In this document: positions 33,839-42,382 of the stretch, piece after piece
How the letters are laid out: the number at the start of each line of letters is the position of its first letter
Position numbering within the stretch: the first letter of the stretch is position 1
Source: Anaerolineales bacterium
GTDB taxonomy: Bacteria; Chloroflexota; Anaerolineae; 4572-78; J111
Assembly (NCBI GenBank): GCA_020634855.1
Contig: JACKAU010000021.1
Coordinates: 62,001-126,000, forward strand
Length of the DNA: 64,000 nt
Direction of reading: 5' to 3'
The notes under the pieces: generated by a model
Databases searched by the model: none
What the model saw: the letters and a program-made list of their open reading frames with translations, nothing else
What the model was told of the DNA's origin: nothing
Translations under genes and position numbers: made by a program

Positions 33839-34280
33839 AACCTCTTTTCTAAAAAGAAGGTGCGATTGGTAACTTTTCGGATGTGATTTCTAAAAAGAAG
33901 GTCCGCTGGGCAACTTTTTCGATGTCTTTTTTAGAAAAAAGGTCTGCTGGGCAACTTTTTCGACGTCTTTTTTAGAAAAAAGGTCTGCTGGGCAACTTTT
34001 CAGACGTCTTTTTTAGAAAGGAGGTCCGCTGGGCAACTTTTTCGATGTCTTTTTTAGAAAAAACGGACTGATTTGTAACTTTTTCGACGTCTTTTCTAGA
34101 AAGAAGGTGTGATTTGTAACTTTTCGGACGCCTTTTCTAAAAAGAAGGTGTGATTTGTAACTTTTTCGATGTCTTTTTTAGAAAAGTGGTGTGATTTGTA
34201 ACTTTTGGACGTCTTTTTTAGAAAAGGCGTCTTATTTGTAACTTTTTGGACGTCTTTTTTAGAAAAGTGGTTGCGTGGGC
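33839..34280. repeat. Tandem array of 40-42 bp units, about 10.5 copies
   Basis: The unit reads about AACTTTTTCGAYGTC, TTTTTTAGAAAA, then AGGTSYGMTKKGY. Internal TTTTCTAAAAAGAA-type inverted sequence allows small hairpins. Units fall into two end types: 'GCTGGGC' at the left and far right, and 'GATTTGT' in the centre. Unit length varies between 40 and 42, so the array is not a coding repeat. It marks the left edge of the AT-rich accessory region. Confidence 0.85.
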
Positions 34281-34400
34281 AAGCAAATTGTGATCTTTTT
34301 TTAAACATGGAAAGTCGCGTGGAAAATTTCCTTACCGGTTTGTTATAGCTCGGTGTTTTGGGGTAGTGGGGGCAAGGCATTCTATGTCTTACGTCAAATT

Positions 34401-34560
34401 TCCTCTCAAACCTTTTGCGGCAACGCGAGGTGTGCTATACTTGATGTATCTTCGTTTTTCAACCTCGTTTTGATGACTTCGATTTCTACCTACGCTTTGT
34501 TTGTTGGAAAAGTTAGGCTATCGGCTTGATCCTATATCGATGAGAATGCTGGGGTAAAGA
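34401..34560 (+). promoter_or_regulatory. Promoter-bearing dispersed repeat, copy 1
   Basis: Contains TTTTGC, a 17-base spacer and an extended -10 TGC-TATACT near 34433-34441. The sequence around it (CAAACCTTTTGCGGCAACGC, CTTCGTTTTT, a GTTAGGCTATCGG block) recurs at 38637 and 39950. It lies about 110 bp upstream of the GAPS4-like gene start. Confidence 0.7.
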
Positions 34561-34668
34561 TGTATAAATTTTTTTCCAGATACCCAGCGTTTGGGCAGAT
34601 AATAAGCGATAAAGATTTCAAAAAACTCATACCGATTACTTTTAACTGATAATTTTGGTTGGTTTGAT

Positions 34669-35589
34669 ATGGCTGAAAAATCAAAAAAACGCGGAGAATT
34701 TGGAGAAGAAATTGTTGAGAGATTATTAACCCTGATTGGATGGGATACGCTTCTCAAGGGGAGAGATTTTGCTTGTATTAAACCCATTCCACACGCTATA
34801 TCCACACGAGGGCGCACAACTCACGGAATTGATTTTATTTATCAGTATGATTGCCCATTATTTAACAACAACCAAGAATTTGTTTTGGTATCTTCAAAGT
34901 TTAACGATTCGTATCCCTCAAACCCTGTTTCTAAATTCAAATTGCATTTACAGGATATTGCACAGGCTTTAGATTGCTTCAAAAAAAGCGACATAAGAAA
35001 TGAACTGAAATCGCCACAGAAAACAGCCAAATATACTGGAGTAATTTTTTGGCTCGATAATGGTGAACAAAATCAGTATGATGACGTTATAGACAGATTA
35101 AGTGATTTCAGAGTTGATAATGATTTGGAATTTGATAGCGTTTATCTGGTTGACAATAATAGAGCTGATTTTCTTTATGATACAATAAGTTATGTTACTG
35201 ACAGATTTGAAAACATGGAGGTGGAATTTTATATCCCCAGTACAGGATATAATAATACCATCCAAGCAAGGCGAACCAGCAGTCCAATATTACCTGTTCA
35301 GTACATTAATTCCAGTATTTTGCCTTTTAAAGTTGTGCAAGATGTGTCAACTGAAATTTTAATCCTAAACGTCATTGACAATTTTGAAAGGGATCACCTA
35401 ACCCGATTAATTAGCCTTGCTCAGAAATTAACCGAAGGATGGGCAAATAAAATTTTCATTCTATTTCCCGAGTTTAATGAAAATTTACAAGGCGAGGTTG
35501 TGGAAAACGTTAAATCTGAATTTCGTGATCAAGATTTTGTTCGTAAAGTTGAAATAAACACTTTCCATCCGGATTTTAGAAATGCCTGA
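34669..35589 (+). CDS. GAPS4-like antiphage component A (PD-(D/E)xK nuclease-like)
   Basis: A 306-residue protein from AT-rich DNA. The N-terminal helix KKRGEFGEEIVERLLTLIGW, then THGIDFIYQYD and FVLVSSKFND, fit a PD-(D/E)xK nuclease core (helix, Asp, and a beta-strand ending in xxK). The remainder is mixed alpha/beta. From memory of family members, the pair with the next gene matches GAPS4 (GapS4a/GapS4b), a two-gene antiphage system. The next start overlaps this stop by 8 bp. Composition differs sharply from the surrounding genes, and a promoter-bearing repeat sits upstream, so horizontal acquisition is likely. The family call is by pattern only. Confidence 0.6.
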   Translation: MAEKSKKRGEFGEEIVERLLTLIGWDTLLKGRDFACIKPIPHAISTRGRTTHGIDFIYQYDCPLFNNNQEFVLVSSKFNDSYPSNPVSKFKLHLQDIAQALDCFKKSDIRNELKSPQKTAKYTGVIFWLDNGEQNQYDDVIDRLSDFRVDNDLEFDSVYLVDNNRADFLYDTISYVTDRFENMEVEFYIPSTGYNNTIQARRTSSPILPVQYINSSILPFKVVQDVSTEILILNVIDNFERDHLTRLISLAQKLTEGWANKIFILFPEFNENLQGEVVENVKSEFRDQDFVRKVEINTFHPDFRNA

Positions 35590-36765
35590 CGATGCCTTAG
35601 AAAACGAAAGCCATGTTCCATTATTACCTTTTGGTGAAACATTGCGCCCTTTAATTTCAAGTAGCAGCCTGAGTGATACTGACTTGAAGTTTGTGTTACA
35701 GAAAAGGGGTATTTTTGTTGGGGACTCAAGCAAGAAGAATACAATTCCCAAACTGGTTAGTATTCTGCCTGGGCCACGAGAATTTGATATATTAAAAAAT
35801 AGACAATCTGACAAAGAGAGTTCTATAAAAACTTCCGATGCAAAAACTACCTGGGCTTCTAATAGAACAATCGTACAAGCTATCCCTGATGAAGTTGATG
35901 ATGTTGCGAGGGAGCTATTAGATGAAGATTCGCCTATTCAACTGAAAGACTGTTCTGTACAAAATGTCAGTAATAACGAGGTCGTTATAAATTGCACCAT
36001 AAAAAGGCAGGATTGGACTAAAGATGTTTTCTCTCAAACTACACACCACGAATGTAAACTAACAATAAAGAAAGAACCCAATAGTGATATTGTTATATAC
36101 CATACTGAAACAACTGCCCCAGAAACCAAAAGTTTCATGACCGAGCTACAAACTGTCATTCACAACCATTTTCGCCAACAGGAGATATATCAAAAACACC
36201 CTGATACAAAAGGTTTTTGCTCACCATTTTGTAGAAAACAAATATCGTTTTGAATTCTTACGCAAATTTACCCAACCAGTCAGTACACTTTCATTCCAGA
36301 AAATTGTCGATCTTGATGCTGGTATTGATCATCAATTCTCTGACTTTCCAGAAAAATTCAAATGGCTTAAAAACAAAATTGATAAAATTAATCTGCATGG
36401 CACTAAACTTGGTGAAACCGATATTATGATACTCAGTGAAGAAGGAGTTTTTATATTCGGGGAAATTGAGGCAGAGTTTAGGTTTGATTATTCAGAGGCA
36501 AAAGGGACTTGTATTATTAGGTATGGTTTTCCAAATTATTACGAAAAAGCAAAGCTGGTTGAATTCGAGGCAAGAGTAGCATCTTTACAACTGCACGCCA
36601 GTTACTCCTCATATTGCAAAGAAACGTGTTGCAAATTTCGTCCTACAAGAATTTCAAAGAGAGAAGCACAAATATTTTGAACAATTTAAGACTGTGGGTA
36701 AAGTTGATACAAGAACACGAGATTTACAAAATCAATATATGTTTGAAGGAGAAGGCTGGGACTAA
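35582..36765 (+). pseudogene. GAPS4b-like gene broken by two frameshifts
   Basis: Frame 1 starts at ATG 35582, with LLPFGETLRPLISSSSLSD then DLKFVLQKRGIFVGD and PREFDILKNRQSDKES. This N-terminus is typical of GAPS4b proteins as I recall them. It ends at 36255. The reading continues in the +1 frame from about 36205 (KVFAHHFVENKYRFEFLRKF) to about 36600, and then in the next +1 frame (VTPHIAKKRVANFVLQEFQ) to a TAA at 36763. The joined product would be about 390 residues. Both shifts lie in or next to A/T-rich tracts. The second half carries GETDIMILSEEGVFIFGEIE, like a second nuclease-type core. Either the system is decaying or the contig has indel errors here. Confidence 0.6.
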
Positions 36766-36894
36766 TCAGTCGTGGGTCGCGTCGAGGTCCGATACCAACA
36801 ACATAGTCTCCACTTCCTGCCGGGTTTGTCCTTTATTCAACGTCCCCGACTCCGGTGCATACCATTGAGCGCGAGTATTGTCCCCAATCGCCCT

Positions 36895-37145
36895 GCCGCT
36901 GTCACCCGTCGCCTGACGGGTGGGAGCATTCAGTTTGGGGCAAGTTTGAATCGCTGAATGCGCTGAGAAAAAATGAGGTCGCTGAAACATCGTCTGGTGA
37001 TAGAGGTCCCCGATTGAGCCATTGGTTAATGGGTTGCTCGGTTGAAACATCAGCGGTTTCAGGGCCTTCAGCGGCCTCAGCGATTCAAGACGTCACATTC
37101 GCCCCAAAAGTGAAATGCACCCCTGACGGGTCGAGCCGGGGGAAG
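36895..37145. repeat. Long imperfect palindromic intergenic element
   Basis: The left part (CACCCGTC/TGACGGGTG, GCATTCAGTTTGGGGC, GAATCGCTGA) is mirrored on the right (TCAGCGATTC, GCCCCAAAAGTGAAATGC, CCTGACGGGT). Inner arms include CGCTGAAACATC and GAAACATCAGCG. It could fold into a single large stem and resembles a MITE-like or repetitive extragenic element. No convincing gene lies in the 530 bp between 36766 and 37292. Confidence 0.5.
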
Positions 37146-37212
37146 TGGGGATGTCCTTCGGGCTGCTGTCCGGTCCAATCTTACAGGAGACAAACAAGGT
37201 TAAAAATCTTCT

Positions 37213-37241
37213 TTTACACGGGATAGATTTTTCGTTATAAT
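37213..37241 (+). promoter_or_regulatory. Sigma-70-type promoter
   Basis: TTTACA (37213-37218), 17-base spacer, TATAAT (37236-37241), 52 bp upstream of the antitoxin ATG at 37293. Confidence 0.6.
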
Positions 37242-37292
37242 CAAATAGATAATTCTCTGAATGATTTGTCCTCTGGTAATGAGGGTAACTTG

Positions 37293-37512
37293 ATGACGAT
37301 TGTGGTAAAAAGCTCAAGTGAAGATACCATCTCTCCCGACTTGGTTAATGCAGCTCTTGAATTTGCAGGAGGGTGATGAGATTAAAACAATCATAGACGG
37401 GCAGACTTTACGTTTAGCGCCCTTAGACCAATTTCTGGCTTTGCGAGGGGTACTACGTGAGGATAAAGCTTTTGATGAGGCTATAGAATCTCTTGACCAA
37501 GCGTGGCAATAA
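37293..37512 (+). pseudogene. AbrB/MazE-type antitoxin gene with a frameshift
   Basis: The ATG at 37293 begins MTIVVKSSS, the usual opening strand of AbrB-type antitoxins, but that frame closes at once. The body lies in the next frame from about 37318: LLNLQEGDEIKTIIDGQTLR followed by a C-terminal helix FDEAIESLDQAWQ, the part that binds a toxin. A one-base change in the AAAAAGCTC tract would join them. A good promoter lies upstream. No PIN or MazF toxin gene follows, so it is an orphan. A short product from the GTG at 37318 is possible but would lack the first strand. Confidence 0.5.
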
Positions 37513-37893
37513 CATGAAGTGCTCCTTTTTACCGCTAATCATCAACACTTTTCCCGCGTAATCAAACCATCCAAGTTGATAAGCAACTTACCCACTTCCT
37601 GATAGGACAAACCACCCGCTAACAAATAAAATAAAGGATAAAACGCTAATGTCGCTACCGGCGCACGGGGTTCAGAAAAATGTATAAAACGTTTGCGTCG
37701 TTCGCGCCTTCTGCGGCTCTAGCGTTGAAAATTCTGGTGGCTCGATGAATTTCTCCTTGAAGTGAACCCATAATTGCCGAGTAGAAACGAATGTTCTACA
37801 ATTGAGACAATGATAGAATCCAACTGAGGTGGTCTTGAGTTGGATTGTTTTTTAAACCCACCGTGATCAAAGAAAGGCATCAGGATTTCCAGA
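37513..37893. other. Intergenic stretch with no intact gene
   Basis: No credible start/stop pair was found on either strand. The minus strand near 37550-37710 reads as an open hydrophobic stretch (AFYPLFYLLAGGLSYQEV...) without a clear start and could be gene debris. A GCAGAAGGCGCGAACGACGC phrase on the minus strand near 37690-37715 belongs to a common intergenic repeat type. Confidence 0.3.
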
Positions 37894-38328
37894 ATGAACC
37901 CGCTACAAATTGAAAACGCAGACGTCGCCGCGGTTTTTGAGCAGTATCCGGCGAGAATGAGAGACAAGTTACTGTTCCTGCGGCGATTAATCATCGAAAC
38001 AGCGGCCACAACTGAAGGCGTGGGCGAGTTGGAGGAGACGTTGAAATGGGGCGAGCCAAGCTATCTGACGCCCCAGACCAAAAGTGGCAGCACGGTCAGG
38101 ATCGATTGGAAAAAGAAAAAAGAAGATGAATACGCCATGTATTTCAAATGTACGACGACGTTGGTGGAGAGTTTTCGAGAGAAATATCCGACGGAATTCA
38201 AGTATGGCGGCAATCGGAGCATTATATTTAACGAAGACGATGACGTACCCGTGGAGGCATTGAAAGATTGTATCGCGATGGCCTTGACCTATCATCTGCG
38301 GAAAAAGTCAAAAAAGCGCCAGAAATGA
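37894..38328 (+). CDS. DUF1801 family protein
   Basis: A 144-residue protein. It has the DUF1801/YdhG pattern: a helix with MRDKLLFLRRLIIE, then ELEETLKWGEPSYL and a strand TVRIDWKKK, then YAMYFKCTTTLVESFREKYP and IIFNEDD. Small proteins of this fold are of unknown function; some are annotated as iron-chaperone or frataxin-like. It follows the region of decayed genes and has no obvious operon partner. No strong ribosome site beyond CCAGA is visible. Confidence 0.8.
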   Translation: MNPLQIENADVAAVFEQYPARMRDKLLFLRRLIIETAATTEGVGELEETLKWGEPSYLTPQTKSGSTVRIDWKKKKEDEYAMYFKCTTTLVESFREKYPTEFKYGGNRSIIFNEDDDVPVEALKDCIAMALTYHLRKKSKKRQK

Positions 38329-38383
38329 GGCGGGAGACCCACTCACTCACCCCGGATGCTAATCATAATCTAAAGGAAAAATA

Positions 38384-38611
38384 ATGAAACCTTGTCCAGA
38401 ATGTAAATCAAACAATGTCTATCGGTACAAACAACCCGTCGATGCTGCGGGCCCGTATGGTCCGGACTTGCTGCCGAAATTGGCCCCCGGCATATTTTCT
38501 CAAGCGAAATTAGTGACGGTGGTCTGTATTGACTGTGGTTATATCAGGCTTTACGCCTCTAAAGACGCATTGAAAAAGCTTGAGAAGTCTGAGCATTGGG
38601 TACCCGCTTAG
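38384..38611 (+). CDS. Small zinc-ribbon protein
   Basis: A 75-residue protein with CPECKSNNVYRY at the N-terminus and VVCIDCGYIRLY near residue 50, two CxxC knuckles suited to bind one zinc. The central part is Pro/Gly-rich. AAGGAAAAATA precedes the ATG. Proteins like this are common short zinc ribbons of unknown role. Confidence 0.72.
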   Translation: MKPCPECKSNNVYRYKQPVDAAGPYGPDLLPKLAPGIFSQAKLVTVVCIDCGYIRLYASKDALKKLEKSEHWVPA

Positions 38612-38636
38612 GGTCTTATCCTGTGTCCTCTGAATA

Positions 38637-38790
38637 TCCTCTCGCAAACCTTTTGTGGCAAAGTAAGCTATGCTATACTTGACGCATCTTCGATTTTCGA
38701 CCACACCTTGATGCTTTCTGTTGCTACGACCGAACCTTATACCTTTTTAGTTGGAAATGTTACGCTATCGCCTAACCATATACCCATAGA
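38637..38790 (+). promoter_or_regulatory. Promoter-bearing dispersed repeat, copy 2
   Basis: TTTTGT, 17-base spacer, extended -10 TGC-TATACT (near 38672-38679). It shares CAAACCTTTTG, GCTATACTTGA, CATCTTCG and a GTTACGCTATCGCCTAA block with the copies at 34401 and 39950. It ends just before the ribosome site of the membrane protein gene at 38802. Confidence 0.7.
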
Positions 38791-38801
38791 GAGGAGATGA
38801 C

Positions 38802-39404
38802 TTGAGCTTATTCCAAATCAGTTGGATTGTATCTTGCCTGGTTCTCTTGCTTCTGGCAATGGCGATCGGAAAGCAGACCACGAACAGGTTGCTCGGCATC
38901 CTAATCGACGGGCGGGGCCGGTACAGTCTCACCCATTTTCAAATTGTTGTATGGACCCTCGTAATTCTCTCGTCGGCCATCGGAGTTCTGATCGCGGATG
39001 GCTTCAACCCGACCAACTTCGGATTTTCGCCGCAACTGTTGGGGCTTATGGGCATCAGCGCCGGCTCGGCGGTGCTGGCAACCAGTGTGAAGGGCAGCAA
39101 AGACGCGCCGGGGTCAACGGCTAACGTCGCGCGGGCAGGAACCTTCACCCTCAGCGACAATACAACGACGACGATTACCCCCCATTTTGCGCAGATATGG
39201 TTAGAAGAAGAAGGGGATCAAGCGGACAAGGTCGTCGACATCACGAAGTATCAGAATTTTATTTTCACGCTGGTCGTTGTGGGTTTCTACGTGACGATCG
39301 CCTGGAATACCGGCGGACTCCCCGTCCTCCCGGACAACGTGGTGTGGTTAGTCGGTATCAGCCACGCCGGTTACGTCGGCGCCAAAGTCCCCAATAAGAC
39401 ATGA
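38802..39404 (+). CDS. Membrane protein of unknown function
   Basis: TTG start supported by GAGGAG seven bases upstream; 200 residues. There are four hydrophobic segments, about residues 5-22, 46-64, 78-95 and 155-172. Between the first two is GRGRYSLTHFQIVVWTLVIL, a phrase seen in uncharacterised bacterial membrane proteins. A polar loop (about 100-150) rich in Thr separates segments 3 and 4. No enzymatic motif is recognised. Expression probably comes from the repeat-borne promoter directly upstream. Confidence 0.65.
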   Translation: MSLFQISWIVSCLVLLLLAMAIGKQTTNRLLGILIDGRGRYSLTHFQIVVWTLVILSSAIGVLIADGFNPTNFGFSPQLLGLMGISAGSAVLATSVKGSKDAPGSTANVARAGTFTLSDNTTTTITPHFAQIWLEEEGDQADKVVDITKYQNFIFTLVVVGFYVTIAWNTGGLPVLPDNVVWLVGISHAGYVGAKVPNKT

Positions 39405-39467
39405 AGGTGGCCGTTCACCGCGGCTGAGTTATCCGTAAAGAGAAAAAGTTCATTAGGAGAAGCAAGT

Positions 39468-39908
39468 TTGGATAGAGATTTTATTTCAAAGAACTCCATT
39501 GTCATTAAGGCCCCTATGGCTAAAGTGTGGGAGTCGTTAGTCAATCCCGAAATAGCTAAAACATATTTCTGGGGTGCAGAAGTTACTACTGATTGGCAAG
39601 TAGGCAGCCCCATCATATTTAGCGGCGAGTTTAATGGCAATAAGTATGAAGAAAAAGGAACTATATTGCAGTTCAAACCTGAAAAGCTACTTCAATATAC
39701 GCATTGGAGTAATCTTGAGGGTATTCCCGATGTGCCGGAGAATTACCGCCAGTGGTCTTTTGAACTATTAGCCGAAGGACCGGATGTTACTCTATCAATT
39801 ACTGAAGATAACATCCCTACGGAGCAACAAAGAAAACGTTCAGATGAGTTTTGGAATGAGGTTCTTAACACCATAAAGCAGCTCTTGGAAAAGAATGACG
39901 GAACGTAA
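39468..39908 (+). CDS. SRPBCC/AHSA1-type lipid-binding-fold protein
   Basis: TTG start with AGGAGA eight bases upstream; 146 residues. It has the START/SRPBCC pattern: ISKNSIVIKAPMAKVWESLVNPEIAKTYFWG, GSPIIFSGEFNG, YEEKGTILQFKPEKLLQYTHW, and the final helix WNEVLNTIKQLLEK. Family members bind hydrophobic ligands or, as AHSA1, stimulate Hsp90; small bacterial forms are mostly uncharacterised. It is 63 bp downstream of the membrane protein gene and may share its promoter. Confidence 0.82.
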   Translation: MDRDFISKNSIVIKAPMAKVWESLVNPEIAKTYFWGAEVTTDWQVGSPIIFSGEFNGNKYEEKGTILQFKPEKLLQYTHWSNLEGIPDVPENYRQWSFELLAEGPDVTLSITEDNIPTEQQRKRSDEFWNEVLNTIKQLLEKNDGT

Positions 39909-39949
39909 AATAGAAAGCCACTTTGGAACGCCTGCGCCCACTGAAAAAT

Positions 39950-40112
39950 CCCCTTTCAAACCTTTTGCGGCCAAGCGAGGTATGCTATACTTGAAATAGC
40001 TTCGTTTTTGACCTCGCTTGGATGTTTTATATTCTCACCCAGTTTGTTTAATGAAAAAGTTAAGTCATTGGCCTAATCAGATACAATGACAATGCCGGCG
40101 TAAAGATGGCTA
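39950..40112 (+). promoter_or_regulatory. Promoter-bearing dispersed repeat, copy 3
   Basis: TTTTGC, 17-base spacer, extended -10 TGC-TATACT (near 39983-39990). The flanks CAAACCTTTTGCGGCCAAGC, CTTCGTTTTTGACCTCG and GTTAAGTCATTGGCCTAAT match the other two copies. It ends about 60 bp before the gene at 40173. Confidence 0.7.
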
Positions 40113-40172
40113 GAGTTTGGGCCGGCTAAGCAGAGACATGGGGCCGTTCAAATACAATTTGAGAGAGGATTG

Positions 40173-41033
40173 ATGGATAAGAACGATTCGGCGCAGTTGG
40201 ACCTCGCCAACCAAATTGTTGAGCATTTCAAAGGTATCCCTGGTGTGGAAGCGATGGCTCTGGGTGGTTCTCAAACCAGCGGCTCGTTGGATACGCACTC
40301 AGATATTGATTTATACGTCTATACCTACGACATCATTCCCCTGAGTAGTCGCCAGTCGATAGTCCAAAAATTGGGGGCGAGCAAAGCTGATCTCAACCTG
40401 ACCTTTTGGGGCCTCGGCGACGAGTGGTTTGACTTAGAAACAGGGATTGAAGTTGATATTATTTATTGGGATCGATTATGGATAGAAGATCAGTTAGAAC
40501 GGGTCCTCGTTTCTCATCAGGCCAGTATGGGCTACTCAACCTGTTTTTGGCATACGGTGTTGAACTCGAAAATACTGTTTGACCGGCAAGGTTGGTTGGC
40601 CAAGTTACAGGAAAAATCCAGCCAACCCTATCCTGAGCCGCTAAAACACGCCATTATAGCTAAGAACCATCCTGTGTTGAGGACGGTCATTCCTTCATAC
40701 TATGTTCAAATAAAAAAGGCTGTTGAGCGGCGGGATTTAATCAGCATTAACCATCGTCTGGCCGCTTTATTGGCCAGTTATTTTGATGTGTTATTGGCGA
40801 TCAATGAAGTCAGGCATCCAGGCGAGAAAAAATTATTGAAGTTTGTGTTGGATTATTGTTCGAAAAGGCCGATGGGCTTCCAAAGACAGATGGAAGCGGT
40901 TCTGCACGGGGCCGCCACGGCTGACAAGGTGTTGCTTGACCAATTGGATGAGCTATTGGACAGTTTAGATGAGTTATTGGTCGAGGCAGGAATTGATCCG
41001 GCCCAGACGTTACTATTAGATAAAATGGTCTAA
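40173..41033 (+). CDS. Nucleotidyltransferase-fold protein (DUF4037-like)
   Basis: The ATG at 40173 follows GAGAGG; a TTG one codon upstream is less likely. 286 residues. The nucleotidyltransferase signature GS-x10-DxD is present: GGSQTSGSLDTHSDIDLY near residues 32-49. A third acidic residue follows in GIEVDIIYWD. The helical C-terminal half (IKKAVERRDLISINHRLAALL) resembles DUF4037/aminoglycoside-adenylyltransferase-like proteins. It may transfer a nucleotide to a small molecule or protein. The following YcxB-type gene starts directly after the stop. Confidence 0.78.
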   Translation: MDKNDSAQLDLANQIVEHFKGIPGVEAMALGGSQTSGSLDTHSDIDLYVYTYDIIPLSSRQSIVQKLGASKADLNLTFWGLGDEWFDLETGIEVDIIYWDRLWIEDQLERVLVSHQASMGYSTCFWHTVLNSKILFDRQGWLAKLQEKSSQPYPEPLKHAIIAKNHPVLRTVIPSYYVQIKKAVERRDLISINHRLAALLASYFDVLLAINEVRHPGEKKLLKFVLDYCSKRPMGFQRQMEAVLHGAATADKVLLDQLDELLDSLDELLVEAGIDPAQTLLLDKMV

Positions 41034-41516
41034 ATGCAGACGATAACTTTTGATTACTCCCCGGAACTCGTCAAGCAAGTCACCGGCCGATTTATAATGC
41101 GCCAAATAATGGGGACATCGGTCTTGGTGATTGCCGTTGGTTTGGCCGGTATTATAACCTTAATCGCCGGCGGACGAGGTTTGTTTCAAGGCGCCAGTAT
41201 TACGGTGTTGGTGGGATATTTTTGGCTTTGGTTCAGGTATTATCGTAACGCTGTCAAAACAGCGAATGAGCTGGCCAATCGGTCGATAACGGTGAAATTT
41301 GATGAAGAAGATGTCAGCTTTCAGAGCGCCGATCATCTGTCTGTTGTTAAATGGTCAAGAGTCAAGAAGATTCAAAAACTAAACGAGGCCTGGCTGTTTC
41401 ATATCTATTCCGATAGCCATTATAGCCTGGTTCCCACCTCACGTCTGGATGACGAATTGAAAGCGTTTATCGAACAAAGAATAGTTAAACATGGCGGGCA
41501 AATCGTAAAGGGCTGA
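41034..41516 (+). CDS. YcxB-like membrane protein
   Basis: A 160-residue protein starting on the base after the previous stop (TAA-ATG), so it is translationally coupled. Two adjacent hydrophobic segments occupy residues 22-42 and 47-64. They are followed by a beta-rich domain (SITVKFDEEDVSFQSADHLS, VVKWSRVKKIQKLNEAWLFHI, LVPTSRL), the standard layout of YcxB-like proteins. The function of this family is unknown. Confidence 0.75.
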   Translation: MQTITFDYSPELVKQVTGRFIMRQIMGTSVLVIAVGLAGIITLIAGGRGLFQGASITVLVGYFWLWFRYYRNAVKTANELANRSITVKFDEEDVSFQSADHLSVVKWSRVKKIQKLNEAWLFHIYSDSHYSLVPTSRLDDELKAFIEQRIVKHGGQIVKG

Positions 41517-41533
41517 GTGTTAATAGCTGAAAC

Positions 41534-42382
41534 ATGAAAAGAATGCATTTGAAACCCACTGGCTGGTACATCGTCAAACGTTTTGCCAAAATACCTTTAA
41601 ACATCGCGCTGGTGCTCATTATGGCCGCTGCCTGTAATCGGGCTTCGACGCAGCCGCCCAGCTATGGCGGGAAAGTTCACTATGCTCAGGGGCAGCCGCT
41701 CAACTTTCCTGACGTGACCGTGGAATTTGTGGGCAAAAGAGAGGCTCCCGCTTCAGTTGATTATCCGCGAGGGATGACCTTTTATGATTTCAAAGTTTAT
41801 CAGGGTAACCAGGCGCAGCTTGTGTCCTGGAGCGCCGGCGCCGGCGATATCGGCCCCACGCTGTTTGAACTGGCCGGAAATCGATATGCCTTAGAGTTGG
41901 CGATGTCCGACAAACTGGGGTCTTTGGGGCAGGATGAATTAGTCTTATGGCGCGAGGTCAGCCCCACTGCCGAACCCCCCACGTCTACCCCTGCCCCTAC
42001 GCCGATTTTGCCCACGCCAACATCTTTGCCGCCGGTCACCATAACGCTGGGGCAGCCGTTTAGCCTGGCCCTTAATCAATATGGCCGGCTGGACTCGACC
42101 GGGCTGGGGGTTGAATTTTATGAGCTGGTTGAAGATACGCGCTGTCCGCGCCAGGTCGTCTGTGAATCGGCGGGGTGGGCCAGCCTTGGCATCTACGTTT
42201 GGAAAACCAACATAGAACCCATTGAATTGACCCTGAATACCGACCCCTTGGCCAATAAAAATGTGGTCTCGTATGATGAGTATCAGGTTCGGCTGCTTAG
42301 CCTTGACCCTTATCCTGAAACGCTGGAACCAAAGATTCCGCCGCGAGTGTATGTGGCCACGTTTATCGTATCAAAAAAATAA
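41534..42382 (+). CDS. Putative lipoprotein with Pro/Thr linker
   Basis: 282 residues. The N-terminal basic stretch and hydrophobic core end in a lipobox-like IMAAAC near residues 29-34. Residues 40-140 form a beta-rich domain. A Pro/Thr/Ser linker (PTSTPAPTPILPTPTS) follows, then a second beta-rich domain with cysteines (RCPRQVVCESAGWASLGIYV). I recognise neither domain. It is 17 bp after the YcxB-like gene and probably in the same unit. Confidence 0.65.
   Translation: MKRMHLKPTGWYIVKRFAKIPLNIALVLIMAAACNRASTQPPSYGGKVHYAQGQPLNFPDVTVEFVGKREAPASVDYPRGMTFYDFKVYQGNQAQLVSWSAGAGDIGPTLFELAGNRYALELAMSDKLGSLGQDELVLWREVSPTAEPPTSTPAPTPILPTPTSLPPVTITLGQPFSLALNQYGRLDSTGLGVEFYELVEDTRCPRQVVCESAGWASLGIYVWKTNIEPIELTLNTDPLANKNVVSYDEYQVRLLSLDPYPETLEPKIPPRVYVATFIVSKK

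Noticed and set aside
33839..34280. Tandem repeats considered as a CRISPR array
   Set aside because: Units are directly adjacent with no unique spacers, unit lengths vary between 40 and 42, and no cas genes are near.
34096..34380. A 94-residue minus-strand reading frame rich in Lys repeats
   Set aside because: It only reads through the tandem DNA repeats; the frame breaks when unit length changes, and there is no ribosome site.
36855..37226. A 123-residue plus-strand frame with scattered Cys and Trp
   Set aside because: It lies in the palindromic intergenic element, has no ribosome site and reads as low-quality sequence on both strands.
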